DNA of 64,000 nucleotides from Bradyrhizobium sp. JYMT SZCCT0180 (GCF_018130165.1 NZ_JAFCLZ010000015.1:62001-126000), one strand, 5' to 3'; shown: positions 8,342-17,844, numbered from the stretch's first letter. Translations and numbers: made by a program. The notes: generated from the letters alone by a model not told the origin.

Positions 8342-8480
8342 CGTGTCCCGGACGCGGTGCAGCGCGCAGCGCTGCTCCGCAGAGCCGGGACCCACCCACT
8401 TGCGCAAGTGGAGCGATGGGCCCCGGCTCAGCAGCGCACCACGCCGCAAGTGCGGCGCGCTGCGCAGCGTCCGGGGCACG
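8342..8480. repeat. Palindromic intergenic repeat
   Basis: Arms CGTGTCCCGGACGC (8342-8355) and GCGTCCGGGGCACG (8467-8480) are inverted copies with one mismatch. The interior holds further GC-rich hairpins such as CACTTGCGCAAGTGG. It ends 4 bp before the stop of the minus-strand short-chain dehydrogenase, so it may act as a 3' stem-loop for that gene. Confidence 0.7.
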
Positions 8481-8484
8481 AGAT

Positions 8485-9270
8485 TTAAACCGGCTTCCCC
8501 GTATACGGCATCGAGGCCGTCAAGCCGCCGTCGACCGGGATCGCCTGGCCGTTGACGTAGGACGCGTCATCACTCGCAAGGAACAGTCCCATCGCCGCGA
8601 GTTCATGCGGCTGGCCGGCGCGCTTCAGCGGATTGAGTTGTCCGATCTTGTCCTGCGTGCCGCGCTCCTTGGCGCGATCGAACACCGGTTTTGTCATTCC
8701 CGTTTCGATCAGCCCCGGGCACACCGCATTGATGCGCACGCCGGTGCCGGACAGCGAATAGGCCGTGGTCTGGACCAGGCTGATGACGCCGGCCTTGCTC
8801 GCGCCATAGGGATGTCCGCTGGCGCCGGCCTTGAGACCTGCGACGGAAGCGGTGCAGACGATCGAGCCCGACTTCTGCCTGATCATGTGCGGCATCGAAT
8901 GCTTGATCGCAAGGAACGGTCCGATCAGGTTGATGCGCAGCACCTCCTGCCAATGCTCCACCGTCTGTTCGGGAATCGGAACCAGCCCGCCGCTGACGCC
9001 GGCATTGGCCCAGATCGCATCGAGCTTGCCGTATTTCGAGACCGCCTTGTCGATGAAGGCCTTCACGTCGGCTTCCGATCCCGCATCCGCCATCACGGCT
9101 TCGACAATGCCGCCGGCGTCACTGACGAGCTTTGCGGTTTCCTTCGCCGCTTCGCTGTGATCGACCGCAATCAGCTTTGCGCCTTCCCTGGTGAACAACA
9201 AGGAGGCTGCGCGTCCGATGCCGCTGCCTGCGCCGGTGATGATGACGGATTTGCCTTCGAGGCGGCCCAT
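8485..9270 (-). CDS. Short-chain dehydrogenase/reductase
   Basis: A 261-residue classical SDR. It has the cofactor motif TGAGSGIG at residues 12-19, NAG at 89-91, and catalytic Ser142, Tyr155 and Lys159 (YGASK). Asp37 after the second strand suggests NAD preference. The C-terminal VNGQAIPVDGGLT is typical. The substrate is unknown; relatives oxidise or reduce hydroxyacyl, sugar or alcohol groups. MGRLEGK is taken as the start because AGGGAGA precedes it; a longer start at 9294 is possible. It is divergent from the histidine phosphatase gene. Confidence 0.88.
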   Translation of the reverse strand: MGRLEGKSVIITGAGSGIGRAASLLFTREGAKLIAVDHSEAAKETAKLVSDAGGIVEAVMADAGSEADVKAFIDKAVSKYGKLDAIWANAGVSGGLVPIPEQTVEHWQEVLRINLIGPFLAIKHSMPHMIRQKSGSIVCTASVAGLKAGASGHPYGASKAGVISLVQTTAYSLSGTGVRINAVCPGLIETGMTKPVFDRAKERGTQDKIGQLNPLKRAGQPHELAAMGLFLASDDASYVNGQAIPVDGGLTASMPYTGKPV

Positions 9271-9431
9271 GAAGTTTCTCCCTGGAGTATACAAGGTCGG
9301 CGTCTGCCGCCTTGCGGAATTTCAAACAAGTTTTCAAACGCTCAAGAACGTCGAAGTGACTTGAGGCGGTGCGTGCTCTGACGTACAGCGTCATCGAATG
9401 CTATTGCAAACACTATTGAAGGGCTTTGGCG

Positions 9432-10142
9432 ATGTCCAATCCAGGCAAACCGAATGAGGTCACGACGCGCTGGTGGTGGGTGCGGCATGCGCCGGTCCGC
9501 GAGGACGGCGGCTGCATCTACGGGCAGAAGGATCTGGGTTGCGACACCAGCGATCGCGTGGTGTTCGACGCGGTCGGAAAAATCCTGCCGCGCAATGCGG
9601 TCTGGTATGCAAGCAATCTGAAGCGCACGCATCAGACCGCAGCCGCGATCTGGGCTGCCGGCTTTCCCAAGCCCGCTGACATGCCGCACGAGAAGGCGTT
9701 TGCCGAACAGCATCTCGGCGAATGGCAGGGCATGAATCGCGCGGCGTTTCTGGCGAGGCAACCCGCCGGCAGTCACTGGTTCGCGGCGATCGACGAACCC
9801 GCGCCCGGCGGTGAGAGTTTTATGGACCTCTATTACCGCGTCCGCGGCGCGATCGAGCGCATCACGAAGGAGCAGGCGGGCAAGGACGTCATCGTCGCCG
9901 CGCATGGCGGAACCATCAAGGCCGCCATTGGTCTTGCGTTGGGCGGTCAACCCGACAAGGGCCTCGCCTTTGATGTCGACAATGTATCGGTGACGCGGCT
10001 CGATCACATCGCAACTGGAAGCCATTCGATCTGGCGGCTTCCGATGGTCAACCAGCAGCCATGGATCGCCGACCCTTCGCACAATGCGATGCATCAGCCG
10101 GCGGGGCCGGAGGTCGTTCCGCCCGCGACGAAGCTTGCTTGA
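9432..10142 (+). CDS. Histidine phosphatase family protein
   Basis: A 236-residue phosphoglycerate-mutase-like protein. The phosphohistidine motif appears as VRHAP (Arg18-His19). The second catalytic histidine is in VIVAAHGGTIKAAIG. The substrate loop with FAEQHLGEWQGM is the usual acid-donor region. It probably dephosphorylates a small phosphoester in the cytosol; the substrate cannot be set. RHAP instead of RHG is common in this subgroup. The ATG at 9432 is preferred over a TTG two codons earlier. The next gene, an SDR, follows 87 bp downstream. Confidence 0.82.
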   Translation: MSNPGKPNEVTTRWWWVRHAPVREDGGCIYGQKDLGCDTSDRVVFDAVGKILPRNAVWYASNLKRTHQTAAAIWAAGFPKPADMPHEKAFAEQHLGEWQGMNRAAFLARQPAGSHWFAAIDEPAPGGESFMDLYYRVRGAIERITKEQAGKDVIVAAHGGTIKAAIGLALGGQPDKGLAFDVDNVSVTRLDHIATGSHSIWRLPMVNQQPWIADPSHNAMHQPAGPEVVPPATKLA

Positions 10143-10229
10143 GCGTTGTCGAACACCGCAAAGGCTGCTTAGTTTGAATCTGAAAAACGACAACCGGTGT
10201 AATGCCGGATCAACAACTGGGAGAGAGAC

Positions 10230-10997
10230 ATGAGCTTGTTCGACATGAAGGGCAAAGTCGCCGTCATCACCGGCTCCACGCGCGGCATCGGCCTTGCCAT
10301 CGCCGAGCGGATGGCCGAGCACGGCGCCAAGGTCGTGATCTCCTCGCGCAAGCAGGATGTCTGCGACCAGGTCACCAAATCGATCAACGAGAAATTCGGC
10401 AAGGGCACGGCGGTCTCGATCGCGGCGAATATTTCGAGCAAGGAAAACCTGCAAAACCTCGTCGATGAATCCAACCGCGCCTTCGGCAAGATCGACGTGC
10501 TGGTCTGCAACGCCGCGTCCAACCCTTACTATGGTCCGCTCGGCGGCATCTCCGACGATCAGTTCCGCAAGATCCTGGACAACAACATCGTCGCCAACAA
10601 CTGGCTGATCAACATGGTCGTGCCGCAGATGATCGAGCGCAAGGACGGCTCGATCATCATCGTGTCTTCGATCGGCGGTCTGAAGGGTTCGACCGTGCTC
10701 GGCGCCTACGCGATCTCGAAGGCCGCCGACATGCAGCTCGCGCGCAACCTCGCCTGCGAATACGGCAAGCACAACATCCGTGTGAACTGCATCGCGCCCG
10801 GCCTGATCAAGACCGATTTTGCCAAGGCGCTGTGGGACAATCCCGATACCCTGAAAGCCTCGACCGCGCGCTCGCCGCTGCTCCGCATCGGCACCCCCGA
10901 CGAGATCGCCGGCGCCGCCGTCTTCATGGGATCGGCCGCCGGCGACTTCATGACCGGCCAGACCATCGTGATCGATGGCGGAGCTACGATTAGTTGA
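10230..10997 (+). CDS. Short-chain dehydrogenase/reductase
   Basis: A 255-residue classical SDR with TGSTRGIG (residues 14-21), CNAAS at 93-97, and catalytic Ser147, Tyr160 and Lys164 (YAISK). Ser39-Arg40 after the second beta strand suggests NADP(H). The segment VNCIAPGLIKTDFAKALWDNP is typical of the dehydrogenases grouped with DHRS4 and quinone or carbonyl reductases. The substrate is unknown. GGGAGAGAG precedes the ATG. It may be co-transcribed with the histidine phosphatase gene. Confidence 0.88.
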   Translation: MSLFDMKGKVAVITGSTRGIGLAIAERMAEHGAKVVISSRKQDVCDQVTKSINEKFGKGTAVSIAANISSKENLQNLVDESNRAFGKIDVLVCNAASNPYYGPLGGISDDQFRKILDNNIVANNWLINMVVPQMIERKDGSIIIVSSIGGLKGSTVLGAYAISKAADMQLARNLACEYGKHNIRVNCIAPGLIKTDFAKALWDNPDTLKASTARSPLLRIGTPDEIAGAAVFMGSAAGDFMTGQTIVIDGGATIS

Positions 10998-11028
10998 GAT
11001 CGAAGCTGGGCATGCCACGCACTCAACT

Positions 11029-11150
11029 GTCATCACCCGCGAAAGCGGGTGATCCAGTATTCCAGAGGCGTGAGTGATTCAGCCGAGAAGCCGCAGCGTA
11101 CTGGGTCACCCGCCCCCCGTGCGCAATTGCGCACTAGGGCGGGTGACGAC
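11029..11150. repeat. Palindromic intergenic repeat
   Basis: Starts GTCATCACCCGCGAAAGCGGG and ends GGGCGGGTGACGAC, giving imperfect terminal inverted repeats. A short internal hairpin GCGCAATTGCGC is present near the right end. It resembles the inner element at 6329-6428, sharing the GTCAT...CCGC start and ATCCAGTA. It fills the gap between two convergent genes. Confidence 0.68.
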
Positions 11151-11158
11151 AGCAATCG

Positions 11159-12382
11159 TCACTCCACCGCCGCGTACACCAGGTTCCGCAACATCGTGCG
11201 GATGTATTCCCGCTGGCCCGGGCCCTGCATCATGAACACCGCGAACAGGTCCTCCTTCGGATCGATCCAGAAGAACGTCCCGGCCATCCCGCTCCAGAAG
11301 AAGTTGCCGCGCGAGCCCGGGAACGGCGCCATGCCGTCATGGGTGCGGACGGCGAAGCCGAGGCCAAAGCCGTGACCGGCCGGCATCAGGGGCGAGTTGA
11401 CCTTGACTGACGGAGCGAGGTGATCGGACGCCATCAGTTCCAGCGTCTTGCGGCTGACGATCCTGACGCCATCCAGCGTGCCGCCGCTCAGCAGCATCTG
11501 GCTGAAGCGGGCATAGTCCATCGTGGTCGAGACCAGCCCGCCGCCGCCGGATTCCATCACCGGCTTCTCGAGCATGTTGAAGAGCTGGACCTTGTCGCCG
11601 TTCCAGGGATCGGTCGGGAACGCCTCGGCCAGCCGGCCGGCATTTTCCTCCGCGGTGTGGAACGCGGTCTCGGCCATCTGCAGCGGCGCCAGGATCCGTT
11701 CGGTCAGGAAGGCGCCGAGCGACTTGCCGGAGACGACTTCGATGATGCGGCCGAGGATGTCGGTGGAGCGGCTGTAATTCCATTCCGCCCCGGGCTGGCA
11801 GATCAGCGGCATGCTCGCGACCATCACCGCATGTTCGGCATTGGTGATCTTGCGGCTGCGCAGCCGCGATTGCTGATAGAGCTGTTGCACCAGTCCGTTG
11901 CCGGTATGGTCGTAAGTGATACCGGAAGTGTGGCGCAGCAGGTCCTGCACCGTCATCTGCCGCTTCAGCGGCACCAGCTCGAGCTGGCCGTTGTGCTCGA
12001 CGCCGACCTTCTGACCGGCGAATTCCGGGATGAATTTCGCGACGGGATCGCTGAGCAGGAAGTGGCCGTCCTCGATCAGCATCATGATGCCGATGGAGAC
12101 GATCGGCTTGGTCATCGAGAAGATGCGGAAGATGCTGTCCTTCGCCATCGGCGCGGAAGAAGCGGGCGCCTGCCGGCCGATCGCGTCGAACCAGCCGATC
12201 TGGCCGCGGCGGGCCACCAGCACGGTCGCACCCGGCAGGGTTCCCTTGTCGACCTCGCGCTTGAAGGCGTCCGACATGCGTTGCAGGCGGGCGGTGGACA
12301 ACCCGATCTGTTCCGGCTTGGCGTGGGGGAGGGACGGGGTCTGCGGGGCGGCGGTGTGCTTAGGGGCGGTCTGCGCGTTCAT
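11159..12382 (-). CDS. Serine hydrolase, class C beta-lactamase/esterase family
   Basis: A 407-residue protein of the penicillin-binding/beta-lactamase fold. The nucleophile motif SMTK is at residues 89-92. The tyrosine motif is in GAEWNYSRSTDILGRIIEVVSG, the YSxS form seen in EstB-like esterases rather than true AmpC. No signal peptide is visible, which also argues for a cytosolic esterase rather than a secreted beta-lactamase. The ATG at 12382 follows GGGAGAG; the upstream extension would run across the tRNA promoter side. The physiological substrate is unknown. Confidence 0.85.
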   Translation of the reverse strand: MNAQTAPKHTAAPQTPSLPHAKPEQIGLSTARLQRMSDAFKREVDKGTLPGATVLVARRGQIGWFDAIGRQAPASSAPMAKDSIFRIFSMTKPIVSIGIMMLIEDGHFLLSDPVAKFIPEFAGQKVGVEHNGQLELVPLKRQMTVQDLLRHTSGITYDHTGNGLVQQLYQQSRLRSRKITNAEHAVMVASMPLICQPGAEWNYSRSTDILGRIIEVVSGKSLGAFLTERILAPLQMAETAFHTAEENAGRLAEAFPTDPWNGDKVQLFNMLEKPVMESGGGGLVSTTMDYARFSQMLLSGGTLDGVRIVSRKTLELMASDHLAPSVKVNSPLMPAGHGFGLGFAVRTHDGMAPFPGSRGNFFWSGMAGTFFWIDPKEDLFAVFMMQGPGQREYIRTMLRNLVYAAVE

Positions 12383-12558
12383 GGTCTCTCCCATTGCTCT
12401 TGGCTCTTGTTGTTGTGGGAGCAAGTTTGGCGCAGAACCCTTGACTTGAACAGGGCGGTTACCGATTTCCAGAGGGCTGCTCGCGGCTTCGCCCTTGCAA
12501 TCGGGGCATCGCCTATGCTTGAAACGGGCCGAAACCGGCGGCGACGCATGGTTTGCGT

Positions 12559-12634
12559 AGGGGTGTAGCTCAGTTGGTAGAGTACCGGTCTCCAAAACCG
12601 GTTGTCGCAGGTTCGAGCCCTGCCGCCCCTGCCA
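12559..12634 (+). tRNA. tRNA-Trp (CCA)
   Basis: A complete cloverleaf of 76 nt. The acceptor AGGGGTG pairs with CGCCCCT (12624-12630), followed by G and an encoded CCA (12632-12634). The anticodon stem CCGGT/ACCGG encloses loop CTCCAAA with anticodon CCA at 12592-12594. The T arm has GTTCGAG. It sits upstream of secE-nusG, its usual place in bacteria. Confidence 0.97.
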
Positions 12635-12690
12635 GCTAAATCAAGGACTTAGATCAAAGGCTTGGGTGGGTTTCCTGCCGCCGTCCGGAA

Positions 12691-12885
12691 CTAACCGAAG
12701 AACCCCACGACAACAGCCATGTCCGAAGTCGCGGGCGCCACGCCGCGCAGATTCGCGTCGATCACGCGCCGGCAGGCATCGATGGTGACGATGTCGCCGA
12801 GATCGTTGGCCGCATCGAGAACGCTCCAGGCGATGTCACCTGCAGGTCCGTCCTGGCCGGTCTGGGGTTGGCTGAGCAGCGACAT
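12691..12885 (-). CDS. Small hypothetical protein
   Basis: A 64-residue ORF beginning MSLLSQPQTGQDGPAGDIAWSV. GAGGTG lies about 5 nt before this ATG, while two earlier in-frame ATGs (12906, 12903) have no ribosome-binding site. The amino-acid composition is balanced and soluble, with no signal peptide or membrane segment. No family is recognised. It is antisense to nothing else and lies alone between tRNA-Trp and secE. It may be a real small gene, but evidence is limited to the ribosome-binding site and protein-like composition. Confidence 0.45.
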   Translation of the reverse strand: MSLLSQPQTGQDGPAGDIAWSVLDAANDLGDIVTIDACRRVIDANLRGVAPATSDMAVVVGFFG

Positions 12886-13057
12886 CGTCACCTCATGGTC
12901 CATCAAGGGGACGGTCAGGATGGCGGGGAGCCTTTAAGAACCCGATCGCCCGCTGATTCGGATTTGACGGGCGCCCGCTACCTGCGGTTAACCAACGGCC
13001 TTCGGTCCGGCCGAGGCGTTTCCGCCGGCCCGGGGCCTTCCGCGGCCGGCGCATACC

Positions 13058-13086
13058 TTGACCTTTTGCCCGACTGGCAGTAGATA
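13058..13086 (+). promoter_or_regulatory. Candidate promoter for secE-nusG
   Basis: TTGACC (13058-13063) and TAGATA (13081-13086) are separated by 17 bp. They lie in a 349-bp gap (12907-13255) that has no convincing ORF. A second weaker pair is TTGACG (12964) with GTTAAC (12987). Position upstream of secE fits, but the -10 match is only partial. Confidence 0.4.
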
Positions 13087-13255
13087 CCCGCCACCTGCTG
13101 CCGGCCCGTTATGCGGATATCCGGCGCGGCTTTGAAATCCCCCGAACAATCGAGCCCGCTTGGCGGCTCATCCTTCGAGAGAGGGCTGGGCGCTAGAGGG
13201 CTGTTCGGATTCGCTTAAATTCAGAAATTCGTCTCAAAGGACGCGGTACCCAACG

Positions 13256-13447
13256 ATGGCTATCAGCCCGTTCAAGTTCCTGCAGGAAGTGCGTTCGGAG
13301 ACCGCCAAGGTCACCTGGCCGACCCGGCGCGAAGTGACCATCACCACCATCATGGTGTTCATCATGGTGGCGCTGTCTTCGATCTTCTTCTTCGCTGCGG
13401 ATATGATCATCCGCTATCTCATTACCTTCCTGCTGGGCGTCCACTGA
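13256..13447 (+). CDS. secE: Preprotein translocase subunit SecE
   Basis: A 63-residue protein MAISPFKFLQEVRSETAKVTWPTR..., with the conserved amphipathic helix and TWPTRREV hinge followed by a single membrane helix. This is the short one-helix form of most bacteria. SecE clamps the two halves of SecY in the inner membrane. The ATG at 13256 matches the family N-terminus. The stop overlaps the nusG start by one base (TGATG), so the two are translationally coupled. Confidence 0.96.
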   Translation: MAISPFKFLQEVRSETAKVTWPTRREVTITTIMVFIMVALSSIFFFAADMIIRYLITFLLGVH

Positions 13448-13998
13448 TGAGCACCGGAACCCAAACGATGGACAAGCGCTGGTACATTGTTCACGCGTAT
13501 TCGAACTTCGAGAAGAAGGTCGCGGAATCGATCCGCGAACAGTCCAAGCAGCGCGGGCTCGAGGACCTGTTCGAACTGGTGCTGGTGCCGACCGAAAAGG
13601 TCACCGAGGTGCGCCGCGGCCGCAAGATCGACGCCGAGCGCAAGTTCTTCCCCGGCTACGTGCTGGTGAAGATGAAGCTGACCGACGAGGCGTTCCATCT
13701 CATCAAGAACACGCCCAAGGTGACCGGCTTCCTGGGCGCCGAAAACAAGCCGATGCCGATCTCGGAGTCCGAGGCGATGCGGATCCTGCACCAGGTGCAG
13801 GAAGGCGTCGAACGTCCCAAGGCGTCGGTGTCGTTCGAAATCGGCGAGAATGTCCGCGTGGCCGATGGGCCGTTCGCGTCGTTCTCCGGCGTGGTCGAGG
13901 AAATTGACGAGGCACGCAGCCGCGTGAAGGTCGCAGTGTCGATCTTCGGCCGCGCGACGCCCGTCGAACTGGAATTCGGTCAGGTCGAGAAGGTCTGA
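13447..13998 (+). CDS. nusG: Transcription termination/antitermination protein NusG
   Basis: A 183-residue protein with the NGN domain (MDKRWYIVHAYSNFEKKVAE, RKFFPGYVLVKM) and a C-terminal KOW domain (FEIGENVRVADGPFASFSGVVEEID). NusG binds the RNA polymerase clamp helices and links to Rho or ribosomal S10. The ATG at 13447 overlaps the secE stop; an internal ATG at 13468 (MDKRWYIV) gives the more usual family N-terminus and may be the real start. It is co-transcribed with secE. Confidence 0.96.
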   Translation: MSTGTQTMDKRWYIVHAYSNFEKKVAESIREQSKQRGLEDLFELVLVPTEKVTEVRRGRKIDAERKFFPGYVLVKMKLTDEAFHLIKNTPKVTGFLGAENKPMPISESEAMRILHQVQEGVERPKASVSFEIGENVRVADGPFASFSGVVEEIDEARSRVKVAVSIFGRATPVELEFGQVEKV

Positions 13999-14007
13999 TC
14001 GTCTTGA

Positions 14008-14031
14008 CCTCTTCCCGCATGCGGGGAGAGG
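14008..14031. repeat. Short palindrome between nusG and rplK
   Basis: CCTCTTCCCGC (14008-14018) pairs with GCGGGGAGAGG (14021-14031) with one G:T and only AT between the arms. No T-run follows, so it is not a typical intrinsic terminator. It resembles a short GC-rich stem-loop that is common between rhizobial genes. Confidence 0.5.
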
Positions 14032-14135
14032 GAAAAGTGCCGTGGGAGGAGATGGGTGATCGCCAGTCATCCGTTGAACCGCACCACGGTCCTGTGAAGC
14101 TTCCGGATGATCCGGAGCAACATGAGGAGTGACGT

Positions 14136-14564
14136 ATGGCAAAGAAAGTGACCGGATACCTGAAATTGCAGGTGCCGGCGGGTGCTGCGAATCCTTCGCC
14201 CCCGATCGGTCCCGCGCTTGGTCAGCGCGGTCTCAACATCATGGAATTCTGCAAGGCGTTCAACGCCCAGACGCAGAAGGAAGAAAAGAACACTCCGATT
14301 CCGGTGGTGATCACGATCTACGCCGATCGTTCGTTCACCTTCGAGATGAAGACCCCGCCGATGTCCTTCTTCCTCAAGCAGGCCGCCAAGATCCAGTCCG
14401 GTTCGAAAGCCCCGGGCCGCGACAAGGCAGGCTCGGTGACCAAAGCGCAGGTGCGCGAGATCGCCGAGAAGAAGATGAAGGATCTCAATTGCGATTCCGT
14501 CGAGTCGGCCATGAAGATGGTCGAGGGCTCCGCCCGTTCGATGGGTCTGGAAGTTGCGGGGTAA
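14136..14564 (+). CDS. rplK: 50S ribosomal protein L11
   Basis: A 142-residue protein beginning MAKKVTGYLKLQVPAGAANPSPPIGPALGQ. The N-terminal proline-rich thiopeptide-binding domain and C-terminal rRNA-binding domain (KAPGRDKAGSVTKAQVREIAEKKMKDLN) are both complete. L11 forms the GTPase-associated centre with 23S rRNA and the L10/L7-L12 stalk. AGGAG precedes the ATG. The rplA gene starts 6 nt downstream, so the pair is one operon. Confidence 0.97.
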   Translation: MAKKVTGYLKLQVPAGAANPSPPIGPALGQRGLNIMEFCKAFNAQTQKEEKNTPIPVVITIYADRSFTFEMKTPPMSFFLKQAAKIQSGSKAPGRDKAGSVTKAQVREIAEKKMKDLNCDSVESAMKMVEGSARSMGLEVAG

Positions 14565-14570
14565 CGGACC

Positions 14571-15263
<693 letters not shown>

Positions 15264-15289
15264 GGTCTTGGGGCACGGATGAGAAAACA

Positions 15290-15320
15290 GGGCGGAATCG
15301 GGTGACCGGTTCCGCCCTTT
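15290..15320 (+). terminator. Intrinsic terminator after rplA
   Basis: A 12-bp stem GGGCGGAATCGG/CCGGTTCCGCCC (one G:U) with tetraloop GTGA is followed by TTT, then GCTTT. It ends the secE-nusG-rplK-rplA transcript and separates it from the inserted dehydrogenase gene. Confidence 0.75.
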
Positions 15321-15347
15321 GCTTTGCGACAGGGAAAGAACAACAAC

Positions 15348-16301
15348 ATGCCCGAGAAGGTCCTGGTCTATTCGCGCTTCCCGAAAGCCCTGATGGTGCG
15401 GATCGGTGAGCGCTACGAATTGCTGGATGCCGCGGGCAAGCCGCCGAACGAGACGTTCTCGGCCGAACAGCTCTCCGGTATTCGCGCGATGATCACGGCA
15501 GGCGGGACACCGCTCAGCGCCAACACGATGGACCAGATGCCGAAACTGGCCGCCATCGTCTGTTACGGCACCGGGTATGACGGCGTCGATCTCGCAGCGG
15601 TCGCCAAGCGCAAGATTGTGCTCGGCCACAGCCCGGGTGCGAATGCCACTTCCGTGGCCGACATTGCGGTGACGCTGATGCTGGCCGCGACCCGGCGCTT
15701 GCTGGCGGCCGACGATTACGTGCGCAGCGGAAGCTGGGCCGGCGCAAAACCGTCGCCGATGATGCGTCCACAAGCCGGCATGCCCGGCCGCAGGATCGGC
15801 GTCTACGGCATGGGGGAGATCGGCCGCAAGATCGCCGCGCGTGTCGCAGCCTTCGAGACCGAAGTGGGCTATTTCAGCCGCAGCCAGCACGACGTGCCGT
15901 ATCGATATTTTCCGACGCTCGAGGCGCTCGCGGAATGGTGCAGCGTGCTCATGATCGCCGTTCGTGCCGGCAGCGACACCCACCATGCGGTCGATGCCAA
16001 TATCCTGAACAGGCTGGGCAAGGACGGCTACGTCGTCAACATCGCGCGGGGTTCGGTGATCGATCAGCAGGCGCTGGTCGCGGCGCTGACCGACCAGACC
16101 ATCGCCGGCGCCGGCCTCGACGTCTACGCCAGGGAGCCGCACGCGCCGGACGCGCTGACGGCACTGCCGAACGTCGTGCTGTCTCCGCATATCGGCGGCC
16201 ACACGCTGGAATCGCATGTGGCGATGCAGGACTGTGTGATGGCCAATCTCGAGGCCTATTTCGCCGGCAAGTTGCTGCCTTACGCGGTCAAGCTCGGTTG
16301 A
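15348..16301 (+). CDS. D-2-hydroxyacid dehydrogenase (glyoxylate/hydroxypyruvate reductase-like)
   Basis: A 317-residue enzyme with the nucleotide motif GVYGMGEIG (residues 151-159) and catalytic Arg234 (ARGSVID), Glu263 (REPHAP) and His281 (SPHIGGH). SRS at 177-179 after the second beta strand suggests NADPH, as in hydroxypyruvate reductases. It reduces a 2-oxoacid in the cytosol; the exact substrate is open. It sits between rplA and rplJ, which are normally adjacent, and its start only 28 bp past the terminator suggests its own or read-through transcription. Confidence 0.85.
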   Translation: MPEKVLVYSRFPKALMVRIGERYELLDAAGKPPNETFSAEQLSGIRAMITAGGTPLSANTMDQMPKLAAIVCYGTGYDGVDLAAVAKRKIVLGHSPGANATSVADIAVTLMLAATRRLLAADDYVRSGSWAGAKPSPMMRPQAGMPGRRIGVYGMGEIGRKIAARVAAFETEVGYFSRSQHDVPYRYFPTLEALAEWCSVLMIAVRAGSDTHHAVDANILNRLGKDGYVVNIARGSVIDQQALVAALTDQTIAGAGLDVYAREPHAPDALTALPNVVLSPHIGGHTLESHVAMQDCVMANLEAYFAGKLLPYAVKLG

Positions 16302-16895
16302 TTGCCAGCCGCTGGCAACGCCTGGACGGACGGGAACTGTGCCGGGAAGGGGCGTTTCCCCATTTGTGGCAGCGGCCTGAATTTTGCCCTTGGCAAGACG
16401 GGCGAGAATCGGTAAAGAACGGCTTCCGGGCGTGCTGGCCGTTGCTGGCACGTCTGTGCTCGCATTCCGAAAACCCGATACGGTAGGAGATCATTCCTTT
16501 CAGGACATCCGCCATGGATTGCTCGAAAGGAAGGAAAACTCATCGTCAGGCTGGAATGCGGCAGGGGGCGTCCGGCTTGCCGGATAACCTCGATCCTGTC
16601 CAAGACTGCAGGCGCCCAAGTTGAGATGCAAGTCTCTTCAACGGCTTAATCGCATAGCCTGCACAGACGGGTGAAGACCGGATTTTGCTTCGCGTCGCGT
16701 CATGCGGCGTGTGGGCCGATTTGGTTCGAACCTCGACACCCCGCGCCATCTGGTTCGGGAGGGCAGGCTTTTCAATGTCGTCTTGCCCGACGTGTCCGAA
16801 GGACTGGTGTCTTGAGGTCAGGTTTTGGGTGAGACGGTGGGTGCAACCCGGCGGTCTCGCCTCACGCGAAGGCCGCCAACCGGAGAGAGCTTGCT
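16302..16895 (+). promoter_or_regulatory. Long rplJL leader region with promoter candidates
   Basis: This 594-bp gap has no convincing ORF. Candidate promoters are TTGAGA (16621-16626) with CTTAAT (16645-16650, 18-bp spacer) and TTGGCA (16390-16395) with TAAAGA (16413-16418, 17 bp). The last 80 bases contain complementary blocks (GTGAGAC and GTCTCGCCTCAC) just before the start codon. That placement fits an L10-leader type autoregulatory RNA. The RNA structure is inferred, not modelled. Confidence 0.45.
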
Positions 16896-17414
16896 GTGGA
16901 AAGAGCGGCAAAAAAGGACGCGGTTGAGGCGCTGAACGGGGTCTTCAAGACCACCAGCGTTGCAGTCGTCGCCCACTATTCCGGCCTCACCGTGGCCCAG
17001 ATGCAGAAGCTGCGCATGCAGATGAAGCAGGCGGGTGCGTCGGTGAAGGTCTCGAAGAACCGTCTCGCCAAAATTGCTCTTGAAGGCACGGATGTCGTTG
17101 CCATCGGTTCCCTGCTGAAGGGACCGACCGTGATCGCCACTTCAGACGATCCGGTAGCGGCGCCGAAGGTTGCCATCGAATTCGCCAAGACGAACGAGCA
17201 GTTCGTCATTCTCGGCGGCTCGATGGGTAAAACCGTCCTGGATGTTAACGGCGTGAAGGCTCTTGCCTCGCTGCCGTCACTCGATGAACTGCGCGCAAAG
17301 CTTGTCGGCCTCCTAGTGGCGCCGGCGACCAAGATCGCTCAGCTCTCGACTGCGCCCGCGGCCAAGCTCGCTCGCGTCGTCCAGGCCTATGCCTCAAAGA
17401 GCGAAGCGGCCTGA
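16896..17414 (+). CDS. rplJ: 50S ribosomal protein L10
   Basis: A 172-residue protein beginning with a GTG codon: MERAAKKDAVEALNGVFKTTSVAVVAHYSGL. It has the rRNA-binding N-terminal domain and a C-terminal helix (ELRAKLVGLLVAPATKIAQLS) that carries L7/L12 dimers. CGGAGAGAG lies before the GTG. L10 commonly represses its own operon by binding the leader, which is long here. rplL follows 52 bp later. Confidence 0.96.
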   Translation: MERAAKKDAVEALNGVFKTTSVAVVAHYSGLTVAQMQKLRMQMKQAGASVKVSKNRLAKIALEGTDVVAIGSLLKGPTVIATSDDPVAAPKVAIEFAKTNEQFVILGGSMGKTVLDVNGVKALASLPSLDELRAKLVGLLVAPATKIAQLSTAPAAKLARVVQAYASKSEAA

Positions 17415-17466
17415 CCCTTCGCAAATCAAACCTGGTTCGAACCAATACGTTTAAGGAAACAGATCA

Positions 17467-17844
<378 letters not shown>

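Noticed and set aside
8163..8555. 130-codon plus-strand ORF across the intergenic repeats
   Set aside because: It consists of repeat-derived sequence and runs into the antisense of the SDR gene.
11159..12382. True class C beta-lactamase (antibiotic resistance)
   Set aside because: No signal peptide, and the tyrosine motif is YSRS rather than YxN, which fits esterase relatives better.
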